From: CAZUDI01 sp964618975
Lineage (GTDB): Bacteria; Desulfobacterota; Desulfomonilia; UBA1062
Length of the DNA stretch: 31,685 bases
Assembly (NCBI GenBank): GCA_964618975.1
Contig: CAZUDI010000046.1
Coordinates: 1-31,685 of the forward strand
Reading direction: 5' to 3'
Positions 1 to 7,293 of the stretch are shown piece by piece (the first letter of the stretch is position 1; the number at the start of each line of letters is the position of its first letter). The translations under genes and the position numbers were made by a program. The notes under the pieces are model-generated. The model saw only the letters and a program-made list of their open reading frames with translations, was not told the origin of the DNA and ran no database searches.

Positions 1-257
1 TCACCCGTCGCCGCGTCGAAGGGGACGATCTGGTTGTCGGCCTTCAGCAGCGAAGGCTGCTTGTCACCGGCGATGATGCGGCCGTGAATGGTCACCTGCT
101 CGGTGCCCGCCGGCAACACCGTCCCGTCGACCGGATCGATGAACTCGATGGTGCAGGGGGTGTAGCTGGGGCCCATGCAGAAGCCCAGGAAGCCGGAGGA
201 AAAGATGAATGCGATCAGCCCGGCGAGGATATATCCGATAACCCTTTGCGTGCCCAT
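1..257 (-). CDS. Secreted or membrane-anchored protein with Ig-like start, partial
   Basis: Only the first 85 codons are present; the gene continues past the left edge. Translation begins MGTQRVIGYILAGLIAF and has one hydrophobic segment at about residues 6-28, so it is a signal peptide or an N-terminal anchor. It is followed by a stretch with FIDPVDGTVLPAGTEQVTI and HGRIIAGD, which resembles the first strands of bacterial Ig-like domains found in exported proteins, with a dG.xx...tV.G pattern. The start is well supported by AGAGGAGG a few bases upstream. A promoter with 17-base spacing lies at 334-362. Function is unknown; the Ig-like reading is inference from a short fragment. Confidence 0.6.
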   Translation of the reverse strand, partial: MGTQRVIGYILAGLIAFIFSSGFLGFCMGPSYTPCTIEFIDPVDGTVLPAGTEQVTIHGRIIAGDKQPSLLKADNQIVPFDAATG

Positions 258-333
258 AGAACCTCCTCTATGTACATGATATAACCATTTATATGCAAAA
301 ATCGGGCAAATATATAACCTGCCGTTTATACGA

Positions 334-362
334 ATTATTAATCCTGTGAATTGGCAGTGCAA
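334..362 (-). promoter_or_regulatory. Candidate sigma-70 promoter for the partial exported gene
   Basis: On the minus strand, TTGCAC (357-362) and AATAAT (334-339) are separated by 17 bases. The -10 box matches five of six consensus positions; the -35 box is weak. Transcription would start near 327, giving an AT-rich leader of about 70 bases before the start codon at 257. Confidence 0.45.
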
Positions 363-378
363 GGGAAATATATTTCCC
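363..378. repeat. Perfect 16-bp palindrome next to a -35 box
   Basis: GGGAAATATATTTCCC is an exact 8+8 inverted repeat. It directly abuts the upstream edge of the candidate -35 box at 357-362 and lies 27 bases beyond the rlmD stop codon. It could be an activator or repressor operator, or a weak hairpin at the end of rlmD. No T-tract follows it in a way typical of a terminator. Confidence 0.5.
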
Positions 379-404
379 GTTCCGGCCGGGCTTGTGGTAA
401 TTTT

Positions 405-1697
405 TTACCGCTTCAGGTCGGCGATGCACTCGATATGGTAGGTCTGGGGAAACATGTCAAACAGCCTGAGACTGGCCAGTGTATATCCCGCAGCCAGGAG
501 GGGTTTTAGATCACGCGCCAGGGTGGTCGGATTGCAGGAGACATACACGATGCGCTCGGCCTCGATGCGCGGCAGGTCCTGCATGATCTCCTTGGCACCT
601 TCCCGGGGGGGATCGAGCAGAACGGTGTCGAAGTGCACCGATTCATTGAGGATGGATTGCACGGCCTTCAGGGCCTCCATGCGCAGAAAGCGCACATTTG
701 CGGCCCGGTTGCGTTTGCAATTCATCCGCCCCTGGGTGACCAGGCGCCCGTCACGCTCGATGGCGGTCACCTCGCCTGCCACCGGCGCAATGGGGATGCT
801 GAAATTGCCGCACCCGCTGTAGAGTTCGAGTATACGCGCAGAGCCCTCAACGAGGTTCATGACATGGCCGACCATGGCATCGTTGATCTTGAGATTGGCC
901 TGAATGAATCCCCCCAGACCGCTGGTAAGATGGGAGGTGATACCTCTGCTGGTGACCTCATAGCGACAGGCGCGCTGGCCGAGGACATAGTCGCGGCGCG
1001 GGGGCCCGAGCATGACGAAGGAGAGCCCACTGATGGAGAGTTCCCTGAAGATTGTGTTCATGGCCTTCAGGTCCCCGTCCCGCATGGTACCCCGGCAGCG
1101 TCCGAGCACGAGGATATCGTCGGAGGGGGCATGGATCTCGAGCGAATAGAGTCCGTACATACGCTGGCGCCCGAGAATGGAGCGCAGGTGATCCAGGGTT
1201 TCCTGGATACGCGGATTGAGGATCGGGCAGGCCTCAAAAGCGACGATATCGCGCGATTTCTTCATGAAAAATCCCGACTTGAGCGTGGGATCGTAACGGC
1301 ATTGTATACGGGCATGACTGCGGTAGGCGTAGGCTTCATCCACCCCGACGGGTGCCGGGATGTCGTCCGGTCTCACCGCGCAGAGTTTCTCCACCTCCTG
1401 CAACAGGATCCTCTGCTTCCATTCCAGTTGAAGCGCATATGGCAGGTGCTGCCAGTCGCAGCCGCCGCAGACGGCAAAGTGCTCACAGACGGGCGCAACA
1501 CGCTCTGGCGAGGGCTCGATGACCTCCAGGGTCTCGGCCTCGATGTATGCACGGTGGTATTTGAGTGGCGCTACGCGAACGAGTTCGCCGGGAATGACTC
1601 GGGGTACAAAGACTACGCGACCGTCTTCGTGCCTCCCTACACCCCTTCCTCCGTATGACAGGGTCTCTATCCTGAGTTGAAACGAATCCGCGTCCAT
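405..1697 (-). CDS. rlmD: 23S rRNA (uracil-C5)-methyltransferase, RlmD/RumA type
   Basis: This 430-residue SAM-dependent enzyme methylates a uridine at C5, in RlmD U1939 of 23S rRNA. An N-terminal TRAM-like region (LSYGGRGVGRHEDGRVVFVP, residues 13-32) is followed by a C-x5-C-x2-C cluster (Cys71, 77, 80), with Cys157 as likely fourth ligand of the [4Fe-4S] cluster of RumA-type enzymes. The SAM site is ELYSGCGNFS (291-300). DPPREGAKE (362-370) and the catalytic-cysteine motif VSCNPTTLARD (387-397) are intact. The frame is open upstream to 1844, but that would overlap the divergent dedA gene, and family proteins begin near this methionine; the ribosome binding site is weak. RlmD against RlmC or TrmA is inferred from the Fe-S cysteines. 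Confidence 0.9.
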   Translation of the reverse strand: MDADSFQLRIETLSYGGRGVGRHEDGRVVFVPRVIPGELVRVAPLKYHRAYIEAETLEVIEPSPERVAPVCEHFAVCGGCDWQHLPYALQLEWKQRILLQEVEKLCAVRPDDIPAPVGVDEAYAYRSHARIQCRYDPTLKSGFFMKKSRDIVAFEACPILNPRIQETLDHLRSILGRQRMYGLYSLEIHAPSDDILVLGRCRGTMRDGDLKAMNTIFRELSISGLSFVMLGPPRRDYVLGQRACRYEVTSRGITSHLTSGLGGFIQANLKINDAMVGHVMNLVEGSARILELYSGCGNFSIPIAPVAGEVTAIERDGRLVTQGRMNCKRNRAANVRFLRMEALKAVQSILNESVHFDTVLLDPPREGAKEIMQDLPRIEAERIVYVSCNPTTLARDLKPLLAAGYTLASLRLFDMFPQTYHIECIADLKR

Positions 1698-1773
1698 CTC
1701 AGTGTGGTACCATCCTGATAGAGTTGATGTCATCTTCCATTCTGTGTCTGAGTCTAAAGGTATCATCGAAAGA

Positions 1774-1800
1774 TTGCAATCCCAAATTCGATAATATAAT
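1774..1800 (+). promoter_or_regulatory. Candidate promoter abutting the dedA start codon
   Basis: A perfect TATAAT occupies 1795-1800, immediately before the ATG at 1801, with TTGCAA at 1774-1779 (15-base spacing, shorter than ideal). If used, transcription would begin near 1807 and the message would be almost leaderless for the in-frame ATG at 1810. TTGCAA is its own reverse complement and might also serve the divergent rlmD gene. Confidence 0.3.
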
Positions 1801-2415
1801 ATGCACGCTATGGATGCGTTGATCATCTGGCTGGTGGAGACCATCGCGCGCTTCGGCTATCCGGGTATCATCGCGCTCATGTTCCTCGAGAGTTCCTTCT
1901 TTCCCTTTCCGAGCGAGGTGGTGATCCCTCCGGCCGGATATCTCGTCTCACAGGGGGAGATGCACCTCTGGGCCGTGGTGACCTGTGGCGTCCTGGGATC
2001 CCTGCTGGGGGCCCTGTTTAATTACGCCGTCGCCTATTTCCTCGGCCGGCCGCTGCTCGTGCGTTACGGGAGATACCTCTTCCTGCCCGAAGAGCGATTT
2101 CGCAAGGTAGACACCTTCTTCCTCAATCACGGAGAGATCGGCACCTTCACCGGCAGGCTGCTTCCCGGCATCCGCCAGTACATCTCTTTCCCGGCCGGAC
2201 TCTCCCGCATGAACCTGATCAAGTTCTCCCTCTACACCGCCTTGGGCGCCGGCATCTGGGTGAGCATCCTGGCCGTTATCGGCTATGCCGTGGGCAACAA
2301 TATGGATCTCGTCCATCGTTATGCACGCCAGGCAACCATCCTCCTCCTCATCGGTGTGATAACACTACTCGTCCTGTACGTTGCGGGGTGGAAAAGAAGA
2401 CATCCTCGGCCCTAG
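1801..2415 (+). CDS. DedA family (VTT/SNARE-associated) inner membrane protein
   Basis: This 204-residue polytopic protein belongs to the DedA family, implicated in undecaprenyl-phosphate or phospholipid flipping and membrane homeostasis. Family signatures are clear: an acidic residue before the re-entrant loop in FLESSFFPFPSEVVIPPAG (residues 29-47), then FTGRLLPGIRQYISFPAGLSR, which holds the two conserved arginines and the P-A-G turn. Several hydrophobic segments span the protein and the C-terminus is basic (GWKRRHPRP). The start may be ATG 1801 or ATG 1810; neither has a recognisable ribosome binding site, and a TATAAT abuts the first. It is divergent from rlmD. The transported substrate cannot be read from the sequence. 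Confidence 0.88.
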   Translation: MHAMDALIIWLVETIARFGYPGIIALMFLESSFFPFPSEVVIPPAGYLVSQGEMHLWAVVTCGVLGSLLGALFNYAVAYFLGRPLLVRYGRYLFLPEERFRKVDTFFLNHGEIGTFTGRLLPGIRQYISFPAGLSRMNLIKFSLYTALGAGIWVSILAVIGYAVGNNMDLVHRYARQATILLLIGVITLLVLYVAGWKRRHPRP

Positions 2416-2475
2416 CCTCCCCCTTTTTTGTGCGACAATTCAAGGCGCCAACCCCGAAAGATAAGCACCCGACGG

Positions 2476-2543
2476 AAATAAGGGTATGAACCCCAATTCA
2501 AGCCCCGTCCCCGATATTGTCCAGGCGGACGGATATGCGACCC
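2476..2543 (-). repeat. Two-hairpin dispersed repeat, diverged copy 1
   Basis: Read on the minus strand it keeps GGGTCG at the start and GGGCTTG, then GGGGTTCATACCC at the end, in the same order and spacing as the better copies near 10165 and 25088. The first hairpin is largely eroded. The assignment rests on the 3' half. Confidence 0.5.
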
Positions 2544-2738
2544 TTTCGATTAAATACAGCATGTGAGCATTTTTGCCACGATAGAAAAGTGTTTTCTTAG
2601 GCATCGATAGGGCGGAGACAATGAATGAGCTCTCATTATTGTGAAACATAAGAACCGCCAGCATCTTTGACATTCCCTCGTAATACATTGTAAAGCCATC
2701 GCAATATCCATTCGAGTGATCTCTGCGGAAATTGCCTG

Positions 2739-2767
2739 TTGACGCTGTGCAAGATATGGGTTATAGG
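2739..2767 (+). promoter_or_regulatory. Strong sigma-70-type promoter for the sigma factor gene
   Basis: TTGACG (2739-2744) and TATAGG (2762-2767) are separated by exactly 17 bases. Transcription would start near 2774, and an AAAGGAGGG ribosome binding site follows just before the ATG at 2800. This suggests expression by the housekeeping RNA polymerase. Confidence 0.65.
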
Positions 2768-2799
2768 GTGAAGCTTAGCCGCCTGAAAAAGGAGGGTCT

Positions 2800-3558
2800 A
2801 TGGGGAGTATGTATTCGTCTTCGGATCTTGAGGCGTACACCCGCAGGATCAGAGAGTTTCCCCTGCTTAACCCCGAAGAGGAATTTGCGCTTGCCCGTAG
2901 ATACAAGCAGGGGGATATCGCGGCGGGGCAGCGGATCATAACCTCGAATCTGCGGTTTGTCGTCAAGCTCAGCCAGTCGTACTTTCATCTGGGATACGGG
3001 CCATTGGAAATCATCCAGGAAGGCAACATGGGTCTGGTCAAGGCCCTGACGCGCTATGACCCCGAACGGGGGGTACGCTATATCTGCTATGCGATCTGGT
3101 GGATCAAGGCCTACATAAGGAACTTCATACACAAGAGCTACCAGGTTCACACCGGGCGGCTGACCCACTCCAAGAATCTCGTTTCGCTGGACTGCAGCCT
3201 GTCCCATGATGACGAGTATGAAGACCGGCTCATGGATCATCTCCTCTCCGAGACCCCCGACCCTGAGGATACCTATGCCGGCAAGGAACGCCAGCATTGC
3301 CTGCAGGAGTTGCTCAATTCCAATCCCCCTATCCTCACCAACCGCGAGGTATACATCATCCGCAAGCGCTTCTTCTCCGACCCACCCGCCACCCTGAAGG
3401 ATATCGCCTCTTCCATCGGGGTCACCAGGGAGCGGGTACGGCAGATCGAGGCGCGCTCCCTGCAGCGCATCCGCACCGTGATCGAGAAACAGAATTCCTA
3501 CCTCATGGATGATATCCACATGGAATACCACTACCCGATCCGCAGGAAACGCATCTAG
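2800..3558 (+). CDS. Short RpoH-like (sigma-32 class) RNA polymerase sigma factor
   Basis: This 252-residue sigma-70 family factor directs RNA polymerase to a promoter subset. Residues 9-39 form a region 1.2-like start (DLEAYTRRIREFPLLNPEEE). Region 2 runs about 44-112, with NLRFVVKLSQSY, IIQEGNMGLVKALTRYDPE and YAIWWIKAYIRNFI for core binding, -10 melting and recognition. Region 4 is at about 178-228 (ATLKDIASSIGVTRERVRQIE), the -35 helix-turn-helix. The part between, about residues 112-175, is short: the usual region 3 and the RpoH signature after region 2.4 (QRKLFFNLR in E. coli RpoH) are not visible, only a polar DDEYEDRLMD linker. The start has an excellent AAAGGAGGG site. It is closest in style to RpoH but could be a separate stress or developmental factor. 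Convergent with dnaB. Confidence 0.85.
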   Translation: MGSMYSSSDLEAYTRRIREFPLLNPEEEFALARRYKQGDIAAGQRIITSNLRFVVKLSQSYFHLGYGPLEIIQEGNMGLVKALTRYDPERGVRYICYAIWWIKAYIRNFIHKSYQVHTGRLTHSKNLVSLDCSLSHDDEYEDRLMDHLLSETPDPEDTYAGKERQHCLQELLNSNPPILTNREVYIIRKRFFSDPPATLKDIASSIGVTRERVRQIEARSLQRIRTVIEKQNSYLMDDIHMEYHYPIRRKRI

Positions 3559-3606
3559 TCACCGTGAGATTGCCCTGAAGCGAAGGCCGCTCCGCGATCT
3601 TGGCAC

Positions 3607-3625
3607 CCTCCGAGTCTACTCGGGG
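3607..3625. terminator. Weak hairpin between convergent sigma gene and dnaB
   Basis: CCGAG-TCTA-CTCGG forms a 5-bp stem, extendable by a wobble pair and one more pair. It lies in the 98-base gap between the two convergent stop codons and could act on both strands. There is no T-tract, so a terminator role is tentative. Confidence 0.25.
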
Positions 3626-3656
3626 ATACAGGGGAGTGTTCGTCGGATGGGTGGCT

Positions 3657-4994
3657 TCAGCGGTTGGAAAAGGATTCGAACTTTGTGAGCTCCGGGATCC
3701 AGGTGAGCTTTACAGTATCGGTAGGGCCGTTGCGGTGTTTGGCGATAATGACCTCGGCCAGGCCCTTGTGGGGGGTATCGGGATTGTACACCTCGTCGCG
3801 GTAAATGAAGCAGATGATGTCCGCATCCTGCTCGATGGCACCGGACTCCCTGAGATCCGACATTTGGGGGCGCTTGTTGTCTCCGCGCTGCTCGACCCGC
3901 CGATTGAGCTGGCTCAGGGCAATCACCGGGACATTGAATTCCTTGGCAATGGCCTTCATGGTGCGGGAGATATCCGAGATTTCCTGCTCGCGCGAATCGT
4001 TGCGGCCGTTGGCGGTCATGAGTTGTAGGTAATCGATCACCACGAGGCCAATATCCTCGCGAGAGGCCAGTCGCCTGAGCTTCGAGCGGATCTCCATGGG
4101 CGAGATGCCCGCCGTGTCGTCGATGTAGAGTGGGGCTTCCGAGATGAGATTCATGGCGTCTACCAGGACGCTCCACTCCTCCCGTTTCAGCATGGCCGTG
4201 CGTACCTTGGTCTGGTTGATCTGGGCCTCGGAGGCCAGCATGCGCAGCGCCAGCTGATCGCGTCCCATCTCCAGGGAGAAGACCACCACCGGGATCTTTT
4301 CGGTGATAGCCACGTATCCGGCGATATTCATGGCCAGCGAGGTCTTGCCCATGGCGGGTCGGGCGGCGACGATGATGAGATCCGTGGCGTGTAGTCCGCC
4401 CATGAGGATCTCGTTGAGGTCCGGGTATGGGGTGGGCACGGCGCCCTGCACGATCTCGCCCTGGGAGAGACGGCTCAGGTTGTGATAGACATCCGGCAGG
4501 ATGCTCCCGAGCTTGATCAGACCGCTACGGACATTCTTCATCTCACGGTTGATGTTGAAGATGATCTGTTCCGCGCTGTCCAGGGCCGAGCCGACATCGT
4601 TCATCGGCCCCCGGGCGGTCTTGATGATATCCCCGGCCCCGGTGATGAGGGCGCGCAGGATGGATTTTTCCCGCAGGATGCGGGCATAGTGCTCGATATT
4701 GGCGGTCGTGGGTATGCGTTCCCCGATGCGGGCGATGTAACTGACGCCGCCTGCCTTATCCAGCTTCCCCCGTGATTCGATGGCATCCGGCAGAGATACC
4801 AGGTCGATGGGGATGCCCCTGTCGCGCAGGATGAGCATCTCCTCGTAGAGGATGCGGTGCCGTTCGGAATAGAAGTCCTCGGGGGAAATGATCTCGGTAA
4901 TGAGGTCCAGGGAGGAATTCTCCATGAGAATCCCTCCCAGGATGTATTCTTCGGCCTCTTTGTTGTGCGGGAGGGTCCCGGTTAAGCTCTCCAC
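3657..4994 (-). CDS. dnaB: Replicative DNA helicase DnaB
   Basis: This 445-residue hexameric helicase unwinds the replication fork using ATP and loads primase. The N-terminal DnaB domain begins LPHNKEAEEYILGGILMEN (8-26). The RecA-like C-terminal domain has Walker A ARPAMGKTS (211-219), VVFSLEMG (237-244), and Walker B plus sensor region VVIDYLQLM; an arginine finger lies near the C-terminal end. Length is normal and no intein interrupts it. The start is GTG at 4994, three bases after the rplI stop, so translation is probably coupled to rplI. It closes the rpsF-rpsR-DUF2232-rplI-dnaB operon. Confidence 0.97.
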   Translation of the reverse strand: MESLTGTLPHNKEAEEYILGGILMENSSLDLITEIISPEDFYSERHRILYEEMLILRDRGIPIDLVSLPDAIESRGKLDKAGGVSYIARIGERIPTTANIEHYARILREKSILRALITGAGDIIKTARGPMNDVGSALDSAEQIIFNINREMKNVRSGLIKLGSILPDVYHNLSRLSQGEIVQGAVPTPYPDLNEILMGGLHATDLIIVAARPAMGKTSLAMNIAGYVAITEKIPVVVFSLEMGRDQLALRMLASEAQINQTKVRTAMLKREEWSVLVDAMNLISEAPLYIDDTAGISPMEIRSKLRRLASREDIGLVVIDYLQLMTANGRNDSREQEISDISRTMKAIAKEFNVPVIALSQLNRRVEQRGDNKRPQMSDLRESGAIEQDADIICFIYRDEVYNPDTPHKGLAEVIIAKHRNGPTDTVKLTWIPELTKFESFSNR

Positions 4995-4997
4995 GAA

Positions 4998-5450
4998 CTA
5001 GGCCTCGGCCAGCGGATTCACCTCGATATTCACGGTGGCGTTCACCTCGGGGTAGAGGCGGATGGAGACCTCATGTGTCCCCACATGGCGGATAGGTTCG
5101 GTGAGGAGGATCTTCTTCCTGTCCACCTCGAAGCCCTTCTCTGTGAGGGCATCAAAGATGTGTGAGCTGGTGATCGATCCGAACAGCTTGCCTTCCTGTC
5201 CGGTTTTCATCTCGAATTTCAGTGTGATGGCGCCGAGTTCCTGTGCGAATTTCAGGGCATGTTCCTTGTTCTTGACATCCGACCTGATGCGGGCCTTGAT
5301 CCTGTCCCGGAAGGCCTTGATGGTCTCGTCGGTGGCCTCGACAGCCTTTCCCTTGGGAATAAGGAAGTTCCGGGCATAACCGCTTTTGACTTTCACCTCC
5401 TGTCCCACGGTCCCGAGACCTTCGATACTCTCCAGCAGAACAACCTTCAT
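4998..5450 (-). CDS. rplI: 50S ribosomal protein L9
   Basis: This 150-residue protein has the classical L9 layout. The N-terminal 23S rRNA-binding domain has VVLLESIEGLGTVGQEVKVK followed by GYARNFLIPKGKA (about residues 25-37). A helical connector (about 45-75) leads to the C-terminal domain with GKLFGSITSSHI (about 86-97). The ATG overlaps the DUF2232 stop as ATGA and has an AAGGAG site upstream, so translation is coupled to the membrane protein before it. Confidence 0.97.
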   Translation of the reverse strand: MKVVLLESIEGLGTVGQEVKVKSGYARNFLIPKGKAVEATDETIKAFRDRIKARIRSDVKNKEHALKFAQELGAITLKFEMKTGQEGKLFGSITSSHIFDALTEKGFEVDRKKILLTEPIRHVGTHEVSIRLYPEVNATVNIEVNPLAEA

Positions 5451-6364
5451 AAATCGTCTCCTTTTGTGTTGCGTATCCTATTCCTGAAGTCAAACCAGGT
5501 GTCGAACAGGCCCAGGCCTGTAACGATCATCATTATATATATCTGGGACAAGATCAACAGGTAAATAACCCACCGGAAGATCCGGCCCCATGCCCGGGCC
5601 TGGAAATAGGAGGCCACAATGGCGAGCCCCTGAAAGAAGTAGGCGTGTGAAATTATGATCAGGGCATTCAGCCCGAAGGCCTTGATCCCGGGGGTCGGCA
5701 CGATGGTGGCGATGGCGCTCAGGATGAAGGCGCCCACAACCCATTCGGGGCATTTCCAGGTCCTCAGGACGAGGTCTTTTCTCGTGGACGCTACAATGAG
5801 CAGGTTGAACCACAGGAGAAAGACAAAGCTCGAGGCCATGATGGCCGGGAAAAGCTCAACGATGCGCGCCTCGATGGCCGGCCGGTTCACCTTGAAATCC
5901 AGCATTTCGGACGGTTCCAGCAGTGTGGCATATAGGGCCGAGACCTGGTCCATGATCGTGGTCACCCACTGCCCAATGAGCTCCTGGGCCCCGATTCCGC
6001 GCGTGGAGGCCAGTGCCAGCATGCTGACGAGAAGCAGTCCGCAGAGCAGCCCGGCCGGGATGCACACGGCACGGCCAACCTTGTGGGACTTGAGCATGGC
6101 CACCATAAGCATCCCGCATCCGAGCAGGCCCAGATACATCAGCCCCCCGAAGCGCAAAACCGGCACCAGGATCAGTACGCCCGGTAGAAGGGCCAGGGCC
6201 GCGCTACGTCCCTTGACCCTCTGCGACCAGATGCCGTATGCCCCCGGAAGGCACACGGCCAACGGGAAGGCTTGGGGAGGCATCACGACTATCAGCACCC
6301 CCATAAAAAGAAAGACCCCTGTGAATACCCAGAGGGTCTTTGTGCCTTGTTCCTCACGGGGCAT
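5447..6364 (-). CDS. DUF2232-type polytopic membrane protein
   Basis: This 305-residue hydrophobic protein lies between rpsR and rplI, a position typical of DUF2232 proteins in deltaproteobacterial genomes. Several hydrophobic segments are spread over its length, including LWVFTGVFLFMGVLIVVM near the start and WVIYLLILSQIYIMMIVTGLG near the end. The C-terminus is short and basic (FDFRNRIRN). I took the ATG at 6364, four bases after the rpsR stop; the frame is open further upstream, but that part overlaps rpsR. There is no clear ribosome binding site, so coupling to rpsR is likely. The stop overlaps the rplI start. The molecular role is unknown. Confidence 0.8.
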   Translation of the reverse strand: MPREEQGTKTLWVFTGVFLFMGVLIVVMPPQAFPLAVCLPGAYGIWSQRVKGRSAALALLPGVLILVPVLRFGGLMYLGLLGCGMLMVAMLKSHKVGRAVCIPAGLLCGLLLVSMLALASTRGIGAQELIGQWVTTIMDQVSALYATLLEPSEMLDFKVNRPAIEARIVELFPAIMASSFVFLLWFNLLIVASTRKDLVLRTWKCPEWVVGAFILSAIATIVPTPGIKAFGLNALIIISHAYFFQGLAIVASYFQARAWGRIFRWVIYLLILSQIYIMMIVTGLGLFDTWFDFRNRIRNTKGDDL

Positions 6365-6368
6365 ATGA

Positions 6369-6638
6369 TCAGTCGTGTACGGTGAACGGCAGGAGTGCCA
6401 TGATGCGCGCCCTCTTGATTTCAAGGGCCAGCACCTTCTGATGCCGCGCACAGGTGCCTGTGATACGTCGCGGCAGGATCTTTCCGCGGTCCGAGATGAA
6501 ATCTCTCAAAAGGTTGGGCTCCTTGTAATCGATCTTCAGCTTCTTGTCTTCACAGAATCTGCAGGTCTTGCGCTTGTAATACGGACGGTAACGTGGATTG
6601 GATTGGCTTCTTGGCGGTCTACTGCTCTGCATGGCCAT
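6369..6638 (-). CDS. rpsR: 30S ribosomal protein S18
   Basis: This 89-residue S18 has the family core: KTCRFCEDKKLKIDYKEPN, then LLRDFISDRGKILPRRITGT and CARHQKVLALEIKRARIMALLPF. The cysteines in CRFC and the CARHQ element fit the zinc-binding (C+) form. The start at 6638 is preceded by AGAGGAGG with good spacing; more upstream starts are unlikely. The first 20 bases overlap the end of rpsF, and the two products bind each other in the ribosome. The protein begins Met-Ala, leaving an N-terminal alanine, which is the residue RimI acetylates in E. coli; a rimI gene is present at 21915-22370. Confidence 0.97.
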   Translation of the reverse strand: MAMQSSRPPRSQSNPRYRPYYKRKTCRFCEDKKLKIDYKEPNLLRDFISDRGKILPRRITGTCARHQKVLALEIKRARIMALLPFTVHD

Positions 6639-7011
6639 GAGGCACCTCCTCTGTTGTCTGATCTTGGCCGGCCTCTTCTGTGACGGGTTGCTCGACCTGA
6701 CAGATATCATCACGCGTGATCTGTTGTTCGTCCAGATTGATGATGACGAATCTCATGACATTCTCATCGATGCGCAGATTGCGTTCGATTTCGGATATCA
6801 TGGTGCCGGGACCTTCGAGATAGGTGAGGAAATACCTTCCCTTGGATTTCTTCTGGATCTTGTAGGTCAGCGTTCTGATTCCGCGATCCTCAATCTTGAG
6901 AACCTCACCCTTGTTTTTTTCGATGAGGGCCTGAAAGCGACTGAGAAACCTTTCTCGTTCTTCATCCCCGAGATCGGGATTCAGAATGAACATCAGTTCG
7001 TACAAACTCAT
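6619..7011 (-). CDS. rpsF: 30S ribosomal protein S6
   Basis: This 130-residue S6 carries the expected ferredoxin-like fold pieces: YELMFILNPDLGDEE at the start, GIRTLTYKIQKKSKGRYFLTYL in the middle (about 44-65) and ERNLRIDENVMRFVII (about 76-91). It ends in an acidic tail of about 30 residues (EEAGQDQTTEEVPHGHAEQ), common in this family. AGGAGG precedes the start with good spacing. It leads the operon, and its ribosome binding site can pair with an upstream leader segment (7018-7054). Confidence 0.97.
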   Translation of the reverse strand: MSLYELMFILNPDLGDEERERFLSRFQALIEKNKGEVLKIEDRGIRTLTYKIQKKSKGRYFLTYLEGPGTMISEIERNLRIDENVMRFVIINLDEQQITRDDICQVEQPVTEEAGQDQTTEEVPHGHAEQ

Positions 7012-7017
7012 GCATTC

Positions 7018-7054
7018 CTCCTTCTGGATTTGTAGCCCCTATCGGAGCAAGGAG
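7018..7054 (-). promoter_or_regulatory. Leader fold that can mask the rpsF ribosome binding site
   Basis: Read on the minus strand, CTCCTT (7049-7054) is complementary to AAGGAG (7018-7023), the core of the rpsF Shine-Dalgarno sequence. Between them lies a tight hairpin GCTCC-GATA-GGGGC (7035-7048), stacked on the first arm and containing CCGATAG. S6:S18 autoregulatory leaders with a CCG-containing element are known from several bacterial groups; identity with that element is my inference. Confidence 0.45.
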
Positions 7055-7063
7055 CGCAAACTC

Positions 7064-7090
7064 CATATACCAAAGTCCGAGGGTATGCAA
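7064..7090 (-). promoter_or_regulatory. Possible promoter of the rpsF operon
   Basis: On the minus strand, TTGCAT (7085-7090) is followed after 15 bases by TATATG (7064-7069). The spacing is short for sigma-70, so this is tentative. It would give a leader of about 45 bases that includes the fold at 7018-7054. Confidence 0.3.
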
Positions 7091-7108
7091 GGGTGAATAT
7101 TCAGGGGG

Positions 7109-7180
7109 AATCAGGGCTGATGTTCCCCAGTGCCGGCCCTGAACCCTCCTTTTCGCCGCCCGTGGTGAGGGAATCCGGCC
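7109..7180 (-). repeat. Two-hairpin dispersed repeat, copy 2
   Basis: On the minus strand it reads GGATTCCCTCACC, GGGCGGCG, AGGAGGGTTCAGGGC, GGCACTGGGG and CAGCCCTGATT, in the family order. The two hairpins are partly preserved. It sits between rpsF and the divergent holin-type gene. Confidence 0.65.
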
Positions 7181-7293
7181 GTAGCGATTCGGTGCCGGGA
7201 CAGAGGAGGACCCGATGTGAGGACAATCAAGTACTTCTTGCCATTAACTCCCGGGTGGGTAATATAGTAATCTACTATGAAGGGATCTGGATC

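Larger units (their letters stand above)
2416..2799. other. 384-bp gene-free gap before the sigma factor gene
   Basis: The gap holds a diverged two-hairpin repeat copy (about 2476-2543), an AT-richer stretch (about 2550-2730) and the sigma gene promoter (2739-2767). A minus-strand open frame of 82 codons (2440-2688) crosses the repeat. It has poor start context and no recognisable domain, so I do not call it a gene. Confidence 0.6.

Noticed and set aside
633..1658. A 341-codon open frame opposite rlmD
   Set aside because: It lies antisense to rlmD, which has all its catalytic and Fe-S residues. No domain or ribosome binding site supports the antisense frame.
2440..2688. An 82-codon minus-strand frame in the gap before the sigma gene
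   Set aside because: Its 3' half is the diverged repeat copy 1. The start has no well-placed ribosome binding site and there is no recognisable domain.
7093..7293. N-terminal extension of the holin-type protein to ATG 7093
   Set aside because: The extension runs through repeat copy 2 and is not protein-like. GTG 7294 has a ribosome binding site and matches where the first membrane segment begins.
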